From NCBI GenBank assembly GCA_019634575.1, contig JAHCAY010000001.1:868001-932000 (forward strand): 64,000 bases of DNA. Direction: 5' to 3'. The position numbers were made by a program, and so were the translations under genes. The notes beneath the pieces are model-generated. The model saw only the letters and a list, made by a program, of their open reading frames with translations, did no database searches and was not told the origin of the DNA. Each line of letters opens with the position of its first letter. Position 1 is the stretch's first letter. Shown piece after piece: positions 25,998-35,515 of the stretch. The stretch is from Candidatus Didemnitutus sp. GTDB taxonomy: Bacteria; Verrucomicrobiota; Verrucomicrobiia; Opitutales; Opitutaceae.

Positions 25998-27023
25998 ATG
26001 ACCTCCCGCGAACGTTTCCTCAAAGCCGTTGCCTGCGAACCGCTCGACCGCCCGCCGATCTGGGTGATGCGCCAAGCCGGCCGCTACCTACCCGAATACC
26101 GCGCGCTCAAGGCCAAGTCGTCCTTCCTCGAGATGGTGCGCACGCCCGAGCTCGCCGCCGAGGTCACGCTGCAACCGCTGCGCCGTTTCGCCCTCGATGC
26201 CGCGATCATCTTCTCCGACATCCTCGTCATCCCTGAGGCGCTCGGCCAGGGCTACAAGTTCCGCGACGAGGGCGGCATCGCGATGGAGTATCGCCTCGAA
26301 AACCGCGCCCAGCTCGACCGCCTCAACGTCACCGGCGTCGCCGAGCGGCTCGACTACATGGCGCAGTCGCTCGCGCTCGTGAAGAAGGAGCTGAAGGGCG
26401 AACGCGCGCTGCTCGGCTTCGGCGGTTCGCCGTGGACGCTCGCCACCTACATGATCGAGGGCGGCAGCTCGGAGGATTTCTCACGCATCAAGGAACTGTT
26501 CTTCACCGACCGCCCGTTTTTCGACGCGCTGATGGAAAAACTCACCGCCGCCGTCATCGAGTTTTTCCACATGCAGATCCGCGCCGGCGCGGACGCGATC
26601 CAGATCTTCGACTCGTGGGGCGGCATCATCGCCGGCCAGGATTACGAAGCCGCCTCGCTCCGCTGGATGCGCCAGATCATCGCCGCGATGCCGCCGGGCT
26701 TCCCCGTCATCCTCTACGCCAAGGGCTGCCCGATGCAGCTCACCGACATGGCGTTCTCGGGCGCGAAAGTGCTCGGCGTCGACTGGACCGTGGACCTCGG
26801 CGTCGTGCGCCGCCTCGTGCCCAACAACGTCGCGCTGCAGGGCAACCTCGACCCGGTGCTGATGAACACCACGCCCGAGATCGTCCGCCGCGAAGCCACG
26901 CGCCTCTTGGAGACGATGCGCGGCCAAAACGGCCACATCTTCAACCTCGGCCACGGCATCATGCCCTCCGCAAAGCTCGAGTGCATGCAAGCGCTCGTCG
27001 ACACCGTCACGCAGTGGAAATGA
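25998..27023 (+). CDS. hemE: Uroporphyrinogen decarboxylase
   Basis: 341 residues. Converts uroporphyrinogen III to coproporphyrinogen III by four decarboxylations. The N-terminal PPIWVMRQAGRYLPEYR is the first diagnostic signature; GFGGSPWTLATYMIEGG, IFDSWGGIIAGQDYE and a C-terminal NLGHGIMPS complete the pattern. The start is preceded by the inverted repeat rather than a Shine-Dalgarno sequence. hemG follows after 16 bases. Confidence 0.97.
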   Translation: MTSRERFLKAVACEPLDRPPIWVMRQAGRYLPEYRALKAKSSFLEMVRTPELAAEVTLQPLRRFALDAAIIFSDILVIPEALGQGYKFRDEGGIAMEYRLENRAQLDRLNVTGVAERLDYMAQSLALVKKELKGERALLGFGGSPWTLATYMIEGGSSEDFSRIKELFFTDRPFFDALMEKLTAAVIEFFHMQIRAGADAIQIFDSWGGIIAGQDYEAASLRWMRQIIAAMPPGFPVILYAKGCPMQLTDMAFSGAKVLGVDWTVDLGVVRRLVPNNVALQGNLDPVLMNTTPEIVRREATRLLETMRGQNGHIFNLGHGIMPSAKLECMQALVDTVTQWK

Positions 27024-27039
27024 GTTTACCCTCCTCGTC

Positions 27040-28437
27040 ATGAGCACCTCGAACCCGCAAAAATCAGTCGCGATCATCGGCGCCGGCATCGCCGGCCTCA
27101 CTGCCGCCTACCGGCTGCACGAGCGCGGTTTTCGCGTGAGGGTGTTCGAGCGCTCCGCGCAGGCCGGCGGCTCCATCCGCACGATCCGGGAGAACGGCTG
27201 GCTGGCCGAAGCCGGCCCCAACTCCGTCCAATACAGTTCCCCCGAGCTCAAGAAACTCGTGGCCGACATCGGCCTCGAGCCCGATCTCCAGATCGCGAAC
27301 CCGGCGGCGAAAAAGCGCTTCATCGTCCGCCACGGCAAGTTCATGCCCGTGCCGATGGGGCCCGGCTCCTTCTTCGCCACGCCGATTTTCGGCGCTCGCA
27401 CCAAGCTCTCGCTCTTCACCGAACTCTTCTCGCGCCCGCGCATCCGCAACACCGACGTCAGCCTCGCCGAACTCGTCCGCTCCCACTACACGCAGGAGCT
27501 CGTCGACTACGCCGTGAATCCGCTCGTCGCCGGCATCTACGCGGGCGACCCCGAAAAACTCTCGGTCAAAAACGCCTTCCCCAGTCTCTGGGAAGCCGAA
27601 CGCCTCAAAGGCTCGCTGCCGCGCGGCTTCATGGCCGCCGCGAAAGCCAAACGCCTCGCCACGGGCGCGCCGAAGAAAAAAGGTGCCGCGCCCCTCATCT
27701 CCTTCCGCCTCGGTCTCCAGCAACTCACCGACACGCTCGTCGCCCGACTCCCCGCCGACGCCGTCTCGCTCAACACCACCGTCGAGACCATCATCCCGGG
27801 GCAGCCGCATCGCCTCGTCTGCTCGCGCGGCACCGAGAAATGCGGCGGTGAGTTCGATTACGTCGTGCTCGCCGTCCCCGCGCCCGCCCTCGCGCATCTC
27901 ACCTTCGGCACGCTCGCGGAGCGCCCGCTCGCCACGCTCGACACCATCACGCACCCGCCCGTTTCGTCGCTCTTCCTCGGCTTCAAGCGCGAGGACGTCG
28001 CTCACCCGCTCGACGGTTTCGGCGGACTCACCCCGGAAAAAGAGCGCCGCGATGTCCTCGGCATCCTGTTTTCGTCGACGCTCTTCCCTGGCCGCGCGCC
28101 GGAAGGTCATGTCGGCCTCACCGTTTTCGCCGGCGGCATGCGCCAGCCCGAACACGCACGCCTCAGCACCGAACAGCTCTTGCAACGCGTCGACCGCGAC
28201 CTGCGCGAGCTCGTCGGCGTGAAGGGCAAGCCCGTGTTCGTGAAACACACCTTTTGGCCGCGCGCGATCCCGCAATACCAGATCGGCTACGAGCGCCATT
28301 TCGAGACCATGACCAGCCTCGAAAACCGCACGCCCGGCCTCTTCATCGGCGGCCAGTGCCGCGACGGCATCTCGCTCCCGGACTGCTGCAAGAGCGGCGA
28401 AAAACTCGCGCAGCGCGTCGCCGATTTCGCATCGTAA
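27040..28437 (+). CDS. hemG: Protoporphyrinogen oxidase (HemG/HemY flavoprotein)
   Basis: 465 residues. FAD-dependent six-electron oxidation of protoporphyrinogen IX (HemY type; some relatives act on coproporphyrinogen III). The dinucleotide-binding motif VAIIGAGIAGLTAAYRLHER is at the N-terminus, followed by FERSAQAGGSIRT. NPLVAGIYAGDPEKLSVKNA and the C-terminal LFIGGQCRDGISLPDCCKSG are typical of this family. The presence of hemF and hemE just upstream supports the protoporphyrin-dependent route. Confidence 0.93.
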   Translation: MSTSNPQKSVAIIGAGIAGLTAAYRLHERGFRVRVFERSAQAGGSIRTIRENGWLAEAGPNSVQYSSPELKKLVADIGLEPDLQIANPAAKKRFIVRHGKFMPVPMGPGSFFATPIFGARTKLSLFTELFSRPRIRNTDVSLAELVRSHYTQELVDYAVNPLVAGIYAGDPEKLSVKNAFPSLWEAERLKGSLPRGFMAAAKAKRLATGAPKKKGAAPLISFRLGLQQLTDTLVARLPADAVSLNTTVETIIPGQPHRLVCSRGTEKCGGEFDYVVLAVPAPALAHLTFGTLAERPLATLDTITHPPVSSLFLGFKREDVAHPLDGFGGLTPEKERRDVLGILFSSTLFPGRAPEGHVGLTVFAGGMRQPEHARLSTEQLLQRVDRDLRELVGVKGKPVFVKHTFWPRAIPQYQIGYERHFETMTSLENRTPGLFIGGQCRDGISLPDCCKSGEKLAQRVADFAS

Positions 28438-28463
28438 GCCCGCCGCCGCGGCGAGTCGGCGGA

Positions 28464-28477
28464 TTAGAAAAGTCTAA
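28464..28477. promoter_or_regulatory. Short palindrome upstream of rubrerythrin
   Basis: TTAGA-AAAG-TCTAA is a perfect 5-bp inverted repeat with a 4-base spacer, AT-rich in a GC-rich background, about 50 bases before the rubrerythrin start. TATGCT at 28512 may be a -10 element. A peroxide or iron regulator site is conceivable but unproven. Confidence 0.3.
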
Positions 28478-28525
28478 CCTGCATCGCACGGGTTTCTAAC
28501 GTGCGTCCCGCTATGCTGCGGGCGC

Positions 28526-29131
28526 ATGAAAACAACCTTCCTCCGCCCGATCGCTTCCACGCTGGCCGCGCTGGCCCTAACCGCCGCCGCCCACGCCGCC
28601 ACGACAATCGAAAATCTCAGCCAGGCTTTCGCCGGCGAGTCCAACGCCGCGAACCGCTACGCCGCCTTCGCGCAGAAAGCCGACGCCGAAGGCTATCCGC
28701 AGGTCGCCACGCTCTTCCGCGCCGCGGCGAAATCCGAGCAGATCCACCGCGAACGCCACCGCTCCGCGCTCAAGAAATTGGGCGGCGCCGGCGACGACGT
28801 GAAACTCGACGAGGTCAAGGTCGGCACCACCGCCGAAAACCTGCGCGCCGCGATCGCCGGCGAGAGCTACGAGCGCGACACGATGTATCCCGCGTTCATC
28901 GCCCAAGCCAAGGCCGACGACGCACGTCCGGCCGTCCGTTCGCTGAACGCCGCGATGGCCGCCGAAAAGGAGCACGCGAAATTCTTCCAACAGGCCCTCG
29001 ACACGCTCGGTCAGAAGACCGAGGTGGCATATTACGTGTGCCGCGATTGCGGTTTCACGACCGTCGCACGCCCGAACAAGGAATGCCCCGTCTGCCGCGA
29101 GGATCCGTCCAAGTTCCAAAAAATCAGCTGA
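28526..29131 (+). CDS. Exported rubrerythrin
   Basis: 201 residues. A signal peptide (MKTTFLRPIASTLAALALTA, cleaved near AHA) precedes a ferritin-like diiron domain with ligands in AFAGESNAANRY, SEQIHRERH, AGESYERDTMYPAF and AEKEHAKFF. The C-terminal rubredoxin-like domain has YYVCRDCGFTT and ECPVCRE, four Cys for one iron. Rubrerythrins normally reduce peroxide in the cytoplasm with electrons from rubredoxin; a signal peptide implies a periplasmic form with a different electron source. It is followed by a membrane DUF2231 gene 21 bases downstream. Confidence 0.88.
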   Translation: MKTTFLRPIASTLAALALTAAAHAATTIENLSQAFAGESNAANRYAAFAQKADAEGYPQVATLFRAAAKSEQIHRERHRSALKKLGGAGDDVKLDEVKVGTTAENLRAAIAGESYERDTMYPAFIAQAKADDARPAVRSLNAAMAAEKEHAKFFQQALDTLGQKTEVAYYVCRDCGFTTVARPNKECPVCREDPSKFQKIS

Positions 29132-29152
29132 GCCACCCTCGCCTCCCTCGCC

Positions 29153-29671
29153 ATGCCCTCTCCGCTGCACCCCGCCCTCGTCCACTTCCCGATCGTGCTG
29201 ATTCTGCTCGGCACGTTCGTCGCCCTGCCTGCCGTGTTCACGCCGCGCGGGCATCTCCGCTGGATCGCGGCGATCCTGCTCGCACTCGGCGCCGCCGGCA
29301 CCGGAGCCGCCCTCGCCACCGGCGAAGAGGATGGCGAAGCGGTGGAGCACGTCGCCGGCGTCGACGCCGTGCTCGACCTGCACGAGCAATGGGCTGATCG
29401 CACTCTCGCGTTCAGCATCGTCGCCGGCGTTTGCGCGCTGGCGGCCGCTGGCGCCACGCTGCATTGGCCGCGCGTCGCGCGCGGCGCGGGCTTGGCGAGC
29501 CTCGTCGTGGCGGTGGCCGCAACGTTTTCTGTGGTGCAGACCGGGCACTACGGCGGTCAACTCGTCTATCGCCACGGCGCGGGCGTGAATCTCGCCCCGG
29601 CAACGGCGGATGGCACAGCCAAGAGCACCGTGCCCGCGCGCGCGCAGCGACGCGACGACGACGACAATTGA
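29153..29671 (+). CDS. DUF2231 membrane protein
   Basis: 172 residues with four hydrophobic helices. It opens with PSPLHPALVHFPIVLILLGT, the hallmark His-containing first helix of DUF2231, and ends with a charged cytoplasmic or periplasmic tail. Conserved His residues suggest haem or metal binding, but the family has no established activity. It directly follows exported rubrerythrin, so a redox partnership is possible. Confidence 0.75.
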   Translation: MPSPLHPALVHFPIVLILLGTFVALPAVFTPRGHLRWIAAILLALGAAGTGAALATGEEDGEAVEHVAGVDAVLDLHEQWADRTLAFSIVAGVCALAAAGATLHWPRVARGAGLASLVVAVAATFSVVQTGHYGGQLVYRHGAGVNLAPATADGTAKSTVPARAQRRDDDDN

Positions 29672-29786
29672 GCGGACTTTGCGCGCAGCTCATGCCGGCC
29701 GGTGTCACGGGTGATGTGTGCGCCCCGCACCGGCCGGCCATGACGCGGCGCTCGCCTTCGTCCGCGCACCTTTGCTAAGTTCGCTC

Positions 29787-30464
29787 ATGCGCATTTTGGT
29801 CGCCGAAGATGAGTCCAAAGTCGCCGCTCACGTGCGGCGCGGCCTCGAGGAGGTCGGTTACGCCGTCGATGTCGCGGCGGACGGCACCGAAGCGCTTTGG
29901 CTCGCGGAGAACAACGCCTACGACGCGCTCGTGCTCGACGTCATGATGCCGGGACTGGACGGCGTCAGCGTCCTGCGGCAACTGCGCCACCAGGGCCGTC
30001 ACGTGCCCGCGATCCTCCTCACGGCGCGCCACGAACTCGAAGACCGTGTCCGTGGCCTCGACGCCGGCGCCGACGACTACCTCGCGAAGCCCTTTTCGAT
30101 GATCGAGCTGCTGGCCCGCTTGCGCGCCGTGCTCCGGCGTCAGCGCCCCGAACCGGTGGACCGCCTGCGCGTCGCCGATCTCGAGCTCGATCTCCGCGCC
30201 CGCACCGCGCACCGCGGGGGCGACGCCATCGCACTCACCAATCGCGAATTCGCGCTGCTCGAGCTGCTGATGCTCTCCTCGCCCAAGCCCGTGAGCAAAA
30301 CCGCCATTGTCGAACACGTCTGGGATCAGCACTTCGACTCCGGCACGAACATCGTGAACGTTTACGTGAAATACCTGCGCGAGAAAATCGATCGCCCCGG
30401 CTGCGCGCCGCTGATCCAGACCGTGCGCGGTGTCGGCTTCGCCCTGCGGGAGCCCGGCGCATGA
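29787..30464 (+). CDS. OmpR/PhoB-family response regulator
   Basis: 225 residues. Receiver domain: MRILVAEDESK (acidic pair), phosphoacceptor Asp in ALVLDVMMPGLDG, ILLTARHELED (Thr) and YLAKPFSM (Lys). The C-terminal winged helix contains LTNREFALLELLM and VNVYVKYLREKID. ATG 29787 is the standard start. It overlaps the sensor kinase by ATGA, a coupled pair. The CusR/CopR-like layout suggests metal or envelope sensing, not demonstrable here. Confidence 0.93.
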   Translation: MRILVAEDESKVAAHVRRGLEEVGYAVDVAADGTEALWLAENNAYDALVLDVMMPGLDGVSVLRQLRHQGRHVPAILLTARHELEDRVRGLDAGADDYLAKPFSMIELLARLRAVLRRQRPEPVDRLRVADLELDLRARTAHRGGDAIALTNREFALLELLMLSSPKPVSKTAIVEHVWDQHFDSGTNIVNVYVKYLREKIDRPGCAPLIQTVRGVGFALREPGA

Positions 30465-31495
30465 AATCGCTGCGCCTCCGGGTCGCGTTGTGGTTCGCCG
30501 CGAGCGTCGCTGCGGTGATGGTGGTTTTCGTCGGCGTCACCTTTCTCCATCTCCGCCACGAGTTGCGGATCGAGAAGTGGGAACGCACCCAGGAGCGCAA
30601 CGCGGACTGGGCGCTGCATGGCAGCTATTCCGAGTCGGAGGTCGCCGATATTGTGGGCGAGCTGTGGTCGCTCTCGCTGCTCTACGCCACGCCGGTGCTG
30701 TTGCTGGCCATGGCGGCCGGCTATGTCGTCGCGCGGCGCGCCTTTCGGCCCGTCGAGGAGATGAACCGCCAGCTCCAGGGCATCGGGGCGCGCAATCTCG
30801 GAGCGCGCGTCGACGTGACGCGCGCCGACCACGAGATCCGCGCCATCGGCGAAAACATCAACGGTCTGCTCGTGCGCCTCGAGACCTCGTTCCAGCAGCT
30901 CTCGGATTTTTCGGCGCAGGTCGCACACGAGCTGCGCACGCCACTGACCTTGATGCGTCTGCAGATCGAGGAGGCGGCCGGTCGCATCGAGCCCACGCTC
31001 GCGGAGTCGATGCAGGAAGAACTGAAGCGCCTCTCCGACTATGTCGACCAATGCCTGCTCTTGGCCACGGCCGAGCAGGGCCGGCTCCAAACCCAGCCGG
31101 CGCCGCTCGACTTGCGCGAAGTGGTCGGCGACGTCGTGGAGGCCTACGCGCTCCTCGCGCGCGAGGAGCACCGCAGCATCGACTGGGCGGCGAGCGAGGC
31201 CACCGCGCACGCCGACCCCCGTTATCTGCGTCAGTTGCTGCACGTGGTCCTGAGCAACGCGCTCCGCCACGGCGAAGGCACCATCGTCGTGCGCGTCCGC
31301 ACCGAGGCCGGCAGCGCGATTTGCCAAGTGCTCAACCGCGTGCGCTCCGGTCCGGCCGCGACATCGGCCGGCAACGGCATCGGCCTGCGCCTCGCCCGTG
31401 CGCTCGCGACCGCACTCGCCGTCGAGTTGACCGCCGGTCCGACCGCCGAGGGACAATTCGCCGCCAGCCTGCGCCTGCGTTCGCCCGGCCGCTAG
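30461..31495 (+). CDS. Sensor histidine kinase partner of the response regulator
   Basis: 344 residues. Two membrane helices (about residues 10-30 and 68-90) flank a very short periplasmic loop of about 40 residues. A HAMP domain follows (ARRAFRPVEEMNRQLQGI), then the phospho-His in QVAHELRTPLTLMRLQIEE, an N box HVVLSNALRHG and a G box GNGIGLRLARALA. The small sensor loop argues for sensing within the membrane or through a partner. It forms an operon with the regulator. Confidence 0.92.
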   Translation: MKSLRLRVALWFAASVAAVMVVFVGVTFLHLRHELRIEKWERTQERNADWALHGSYSESEVADIVGELWSLSLLYATPVLLLAMAAGYVVARRAFRPVEEMNRQLQGIGARNLGARVDVTRADHEIRAIGENINGLLVRLETSFQQLSDFSAQVAHELRTPLTLMRLQIEEAAGRIEPTLAESMQEELKRLSDYVDQCLLLATAEQGRLQTQPAPLDLREVVGDVVEAYALLAREEHRSIDWAASEATAHADPRYLRQLLHVVLSNALRHGEGTIVVRVRTEAGSAICQVLNRVRSGPAATSAGNGIGLRLARALATALAVELTAGPTAEGQFAASLRLRSPGR

Positions 31496-31625
31496 GGTGC
31501 AACGGCGGCGTGCACCGCGAACAGCTTTGCCCTTTGCGGAGGCCTTCCCGCCTGCTGCTCCGAGCCGCATTTCTCCTCTCATAGATCGCTCGCCGAAAGA
31601 CGAAAACCGATGCCCGTCTCGCCCC

Positions 31626-31653
31626 TTGACTCCCCTTCGGCGTGGAGTAGCGT
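31626..31653 (+). promoter_or_regulatory. Candidate sigma-70 promoter of ileS
   Basis: TTGACT at 31626-31631, a 16-base spacer, then TAGCGT at 31648-31653, 18 bases before the ileS start. The -35 is good (5/6) and the -10 poor. It would give a very short leader. Confidence 0.3.
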
Positions 31654-31670
31654 CCGGCGCTTTTCTCGAA

Positions 31671-34541
31671 ATGGCCCAAGAACTTAAAGATACGCTCCTG
31701 CTTCCGAAGACGGATTTTCCCATGCGGGCAAATCTCGTGTCCCGTGAGCCGGAGCGAATTAAGCACTGGGACAAGCTCGGCCTCTACAGTCGCATCCAGG
31801 CCAAGCGCGCCAGCTCCGGGAAGAAATACGTGCTGCACGACGGCCCGCCGTTCACCAACGGCGACGTCCATATCGGCACCGCGTTGAACAAGTCGCTCAA
31901 AGACTTCGTCAACCGCTACAAGTCGATGCGCGGCTACGCGACGCCCTACGTGCCCGGCTGGGACTGCCACGGCCTGCCGATCGAGCAGAAGGTCAGCCGC
32001 GAAATCCAGGAGCAGAAGCTTAACCTCACGACCGCCGAGTTGCGCGCGAAGTGCGACGCGTTTTCCGAAAGCTGGATCGCGAAGCAGACCGCGCAATTCA
32101 AGCGCGTCGGCGTCCTCGCCGACTGGGCCAACGAATACAAGACGAAGGCGCCCGCGTTCGAGGCGGACATCCTGCGCACCTTCGCCGCGTTCGTGGAGCA
32201 GGGCCTCGTCTATCGCTCGAAGAAACCCGTTTACTGGTCGATCCCGTTCGAAACCGCGCTCGCCGAAGCGGAAATTGAATACAAGGACCACGTCTCGCCC
32301 TCGATCTGGGTGAAGTTCGCCGTGCCGGCCGATCAGGCTGCGAAGTTCGGCCTGCCGACCGACAAGCCGCTCTTCGTCGTCATCTGGACGACCACGCCGT
32401 GGACGATCCCCGCCAATCTCGCGATCGCGGTGCACCCGGAAGTGCAATACACCACCGTCGATATCGGGCCAGAGCGAATACTGATCGCCCTTTCACTGGT
32501 CGGCCCGACGCTGCTCGCCGCGAAATTGGAGCTGCCTCAGAGCGCGATACTGAATCGGGCTTGGAACGGTAATGGTGCCCAAATTGAAGGCCTTCAGGCG
32601 CGCCACCCCTTCATCGACCGTGCTTCGCCGATCGTCTTGGCCGACTACGTCACGACCGACAGCGGCACCGGCTGCGTGCACACCGCGCCCGGCCACGGCG
32701 CGGAGGACTATCTCACCGGTCTCAAATACAAACTCGAGATCTACTGCCCCGTCGGCGACGACGGCCGCTACCTCGACGACGGCAAGGTGCCCGCCGACAT
32801 GGTCGGCCTCACGACGCTCGAGAGCGTCGAAGACCTCGCCGCCAAGAAGACCTCGCCGGCCAACATCGCGGTGTTGAAGAAACTCGACGCCGCCGGCGCG
32901 CTCCTCGCGAAGCAGCGTTACGAGCACCAATACCCGCATTGCTGGCGCTCGAAGACGCCGATCGTCTTCCGCGCCGTCGACCAGTGGTTCGTCTCGCTCG
33001 ACAAGGCCGGCCACCGCCAGATCGCGCTCGGTGAGATCACGAAGATCGCACAGACGCAGGGCTGGATTCCCGCGTGGGGCGAAGCCCGCATCCGCGGCGC
33101 CGTCGAATCGCGTCCGGATTGGTGCATCAGCCGCCAGCGCTCGTGGGGCGTGCCAATCATCGCCTTCTACGGCCCGAACAAGCAGGCTTTCATCGACGGC
33201 GGAGTCATCCGCGCCGTCGCCGACAAGATCGCCACGCGCGGCACGAATTTCTGGTATGCCGCTTCCGCCGCCGAGATCCTCGACGGCGTCTCGCTGCCCG
33301 CCGGCTGGCCGGCGACGACCGAGCTGACCTGCGGCCGCGACACGCTCGACGTGTGGATCGACTCCGGCTCGACCCACGCCGCAGTCCTGAAGCGCGGCCA
33401 GGGCGGCACGCATTGGCCCGCCGACCTCTACCTCGAAGGCAGCGACCAGCACCGCGGCTGGTTCCAGTCTTCCCTCTGGACGAGCGTCATCGCGTTCGGC
33501 GCGGCGCCCTACAAGGCCGTCCTCACGCACGGCTTCATCGTCGACAAGAACCGCCAGAAAATTTCCAAAAGCTCGACCTACCAGAAGCCGCAGACCGCCG
33601 AGGCCTACATCAAGGACCACGGCGCCGACGTCATCCGCCTCTGGATTTCCTCGCAGGATTTCCGCGACGACATCCCGGTCGACGAGGAAATCCTCAAGCA
33701 CGTCGGCGAGGCGTATCGCCTTTTCCGCAATACGTTCCGCTTCCAGCTCTCGAACCTGTTCGACTTCGACGCGACGCAGCACGCCGTGCCTTACGCACAA
33801 CTCGACGCGCTCGACCGCTGGGCACTGCACCAGACCGCTAAGCTCCTCGCGGAGTGCACGCAGGCCTACGACGCGTTCGAATTCCACCGCGTTTACCAGC
33901 TCTGCAACCAGTTCTGCTCGGTCACGCTTTCGGCGACGTATCACGACATCCTGAAGGACCGCCTCTACACGCTCGGCGCGAAGCACCCGCTCCGCCGCTC
34001 GTCGCAGACCGCGATCCACGCCATCTTCACGACCCTCGTGAAAATCCTCGCGCCCGTCCTGACTTTCACCGCCGACGAGGCGTGGAGCTTCGCCACCACG
34101 GGCAGGGAATACGCCGAGGATTCGATCCATTTGCAGGACTGGCCGACCGCGCCCATTGAGTGGACGGACAACAAGCTGGAAGAGGATTTTGCTGTTCTTC
34201 TCCGCGCAAGGTCTCAGGTCACCGAAAGTATAGAGCCGCTCCGGGTTGCCGGTCAGATCGGCAAATCGTTAGACGCCTCGGTAATCCTGTCGCCGTCTCC
34301 GTTTTCACCCTACGCCAGTGTTCTGAAAGATCATCAGACATCCTTGCCTGAACTTTTCATCGTCTCGGGTGTCAACGTTCACCCCTCAGCAAAGGCTGAT
34401 GTTGACTTAGCCGTCTCCATCGCACCAAGCGGACAACAGGGCCTTGTCCGCTGCCCGCGCTGCTGGCGCTGGGTTCCGACTCTCGCGCCCACATCGCACG
34501 GAGAGGTTTGCCCTCGCTGTGCCGACGCTCTTAATTCCTGA
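31671..34541 (+). CDS. ileS: Isoleucyl-tRNA synthetase
   Basis: 956 residues, bacterial type. Charges tRNA-Ile in the cytoplasm. The HIGH-type motif is in PPFTNGDVHIGTALNKSLKD (HIGT in place of HIGH). The editing domain TWTTPWTIPANLAIA-like block (residues about 240-260) and GTGCVHTAPGHGAEDY follow. The KMSKS motif reads KISKS near residue 630. The C-terminal zinc finger is RCPRCWRWVP and CPRCADAL. Two segments (about 32460-32600 and 34180-34430) are AT-richer than the rest. dksA-like and lspA follow in the same direction. Confidence 0.96.
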   Translation: MAQELKDTLLLPKTDFPMRANLVSREPERIKHWDKLGLYSRIQAKRASSGKKYVLHDGPPFTNGDVHIGTALNKSLKDFVNRYKSMRGYATPYVPGWDCHGLPIEQKVSREIQEQKLNLTTAELRAKCDAFSESWIAKQTAQFKRVGVLADWANEYKTKAPAFEADILRTFAAFVEQGLVYRSKKPVYWSIPFETALAEAEIEYKDHVSPSIWVKFAVPADQAAKFGLPTDKPLFVVIWTTTPWTIPANLAIAVHPEVQYTTVDIGPERILIALSLVGPTLLAAKLELPQSAILNRAWNGNGAQIEGLQARHPFIDRASPIVLADYVTTDSGTGCVHTAPGHGAEDYLTGLKYKLEIYCPVGDDGRYLDDGKVPADMVGLTTLESVEDLAAKKTSPANIAVLKKLDAAGALLAKQRYEHQYPHCWRSKTPIVFRAVDQWFVSLDKAGHRQIALGEITKIAQTQGWIPAWGEARIRGAVESRPDWCISRQRSWGVPIIAFYGPNKQAFIDGGVIRAVADKIATRGTNFWYAASAAEILDGVSLPAGWPATTELTCGRDTLDVWIDSGSTHAAVLKRGQGGTHWPADLYLEGSDQHRGWFQSSLWTSVIAFGAAPYKAVLTHGFIVDKNRQKISKSSTYQKPQTAEAYIKDHGADVIRLWISSQDFRDDIPVDEEILKHVGEAYRLFRNTFRFQLSNLFDFDATQHAVPYAQLDALDRWALHQTAKLLAECTQAYDAFEFHRVYQLCNQFCSVTLSATYHDILKDRLYTLGAKHPLRRSSQTAIHAIFTTLVKILAPVLTFTADEAWSFATTGREYAEDSIHLQDWPTAPIEWTDNKLEEDFAVLLRARSQVTESIEPLRVAGQIGKSLDASVILSPSPFSPYASVLKDHQTSLPELFIVSGVNVHPSAKADVDLAVSIAPSGQQGLVRCPRCWRWVPTLAPTSHGEVCPRCADALNS

Positions 34542-34557
34542 CCCCCCCGAACTCCCC

Positions 34558-35508
34558 ATGGCCAAGAAGCACCCCGCCAAAAAGCTTGTGAAGAAAGCGA
34601 CTCCCACGAAATCCGCCAAGCCGGCGAAAACTCTCCCGGCCAAGAAAACTCCCGCGCCCACCAAGGTCGCGGCCAAGCCTGCCGCGGCCAAGCCCGAGCC
34701 TTCCAAATCAGCCCCGGCCCCCGCGCCCAAGGCTAAAGGCGCGATGAGCGCGGCCGATTTGAAGCGCATGATTCTCGAGCGGAAATCCGCGGGCCCCGCG
34801 AAATCCATTTCCTTCTCGCTGGATGAAGTCCGCGAGATCGCGAAGAAGAACGAATCGACCGTCCCCTCCACGGAAAAGACCGCGAAGACGGCCAAGTCCG
34901 CCACCGGCAAGATCGCCGACGCCCACGCCAAGCACGACAAGCCGCACAAGCCGAACCACGTGAAGGCCGCCTCGCTCGCCGACATCCTCGGCTTCGCCCC
35001 CGGCAAGAAATCTCACAAACCGGTCATCGTCCACGAAGACGAAGTCCCGGAAAAATACCGCCGCTACTACAAGATGCTCACCGAACTCCGCTCCCACGTG
35101 ATGGAGAAGCTCGGCGAGCACACCGAAGACACGCTGATGAAGTCCTCGAAGGACGACTCTGGCGACCTCTCCGGCTACGGTCAGCACATGGCCGACGCGG
35201 GCACCGACACCTTCGACCGCGACTTCGCCCTCTCGCTCGTTTCGAGCGAGCAGGAAGCCCTTTCCGAGATCGAGGCCGCCATCAAGCGCATCCACGACGG
35301 CACCTACGGCATCTGCGAATCCACGCAAAAGCCCATCGCCAAGGAACGCCTGCTCGCCGTGCCCTTCACCCGCTACTCCGCCGAAGCCCAAAAGGACGTC
35401 GAACGCCACTCCCACCGCTCGCAACAGCGCGGCGGCCTGTTCGGCGACGCGGGCGATGAAGAAGGCGGCGGCAAAGCCTCCGACGACGACGGCGGCGGCG
35501 ACGAGTGA
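34558..35508 (+). CDS. DksA/TraR-family protein with long Lys/Ala-rich N-terminus and degenerate zinc finger
   Basis: 316 residues. The first about 60 are histone H1-like (AKKHPAKKLVKKATPTKSAK, continuing Lys/Pro/Ala-rich), then a helical region. The C-terminal DksA-type domain has SSEQEALSEIEAAIKRIHDG and then GTYGICESTQKPIAKERLLA. Canonical DksA has four Cys; here only one remains (C-x-x-S, none in the second pair), so zinc is probably not bound. DksA proteins act in the RNA polymerase secondary channel. The basic tail could bind nucleic acid. It starts 16 bases after ileS. Confidence 0.8.
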   Translation: MAKKHPAKKLVKKATPTKSAKPAKTLPAKKTPAPTKVAAKPAAAKPEPSKSAPAPAPKAKGAMSAADLKRMILERKSAGPAKSISFSLDEVREIAKKNESTVPSTEKTAKTAKSATGKIADAHAKHDKPHKPNHVKAASLADILGFAPGKKSHKPVIVHEDEVPEKYRRYYKMLTELRSHVMEKLGEHTEDTLMKSSKDDSGDLSGYGQHMADAGTDTFDRDFALSLVSSEQEALSEIEAAIKRIHDGTYGICESTQKPIAKERLLAVPFTRYSAEAQKDVERHSHRSQQRGGLFGDAGDEEGGGKASDDDGGGDE

Positions 35509-35515
35509 CGCGGCT

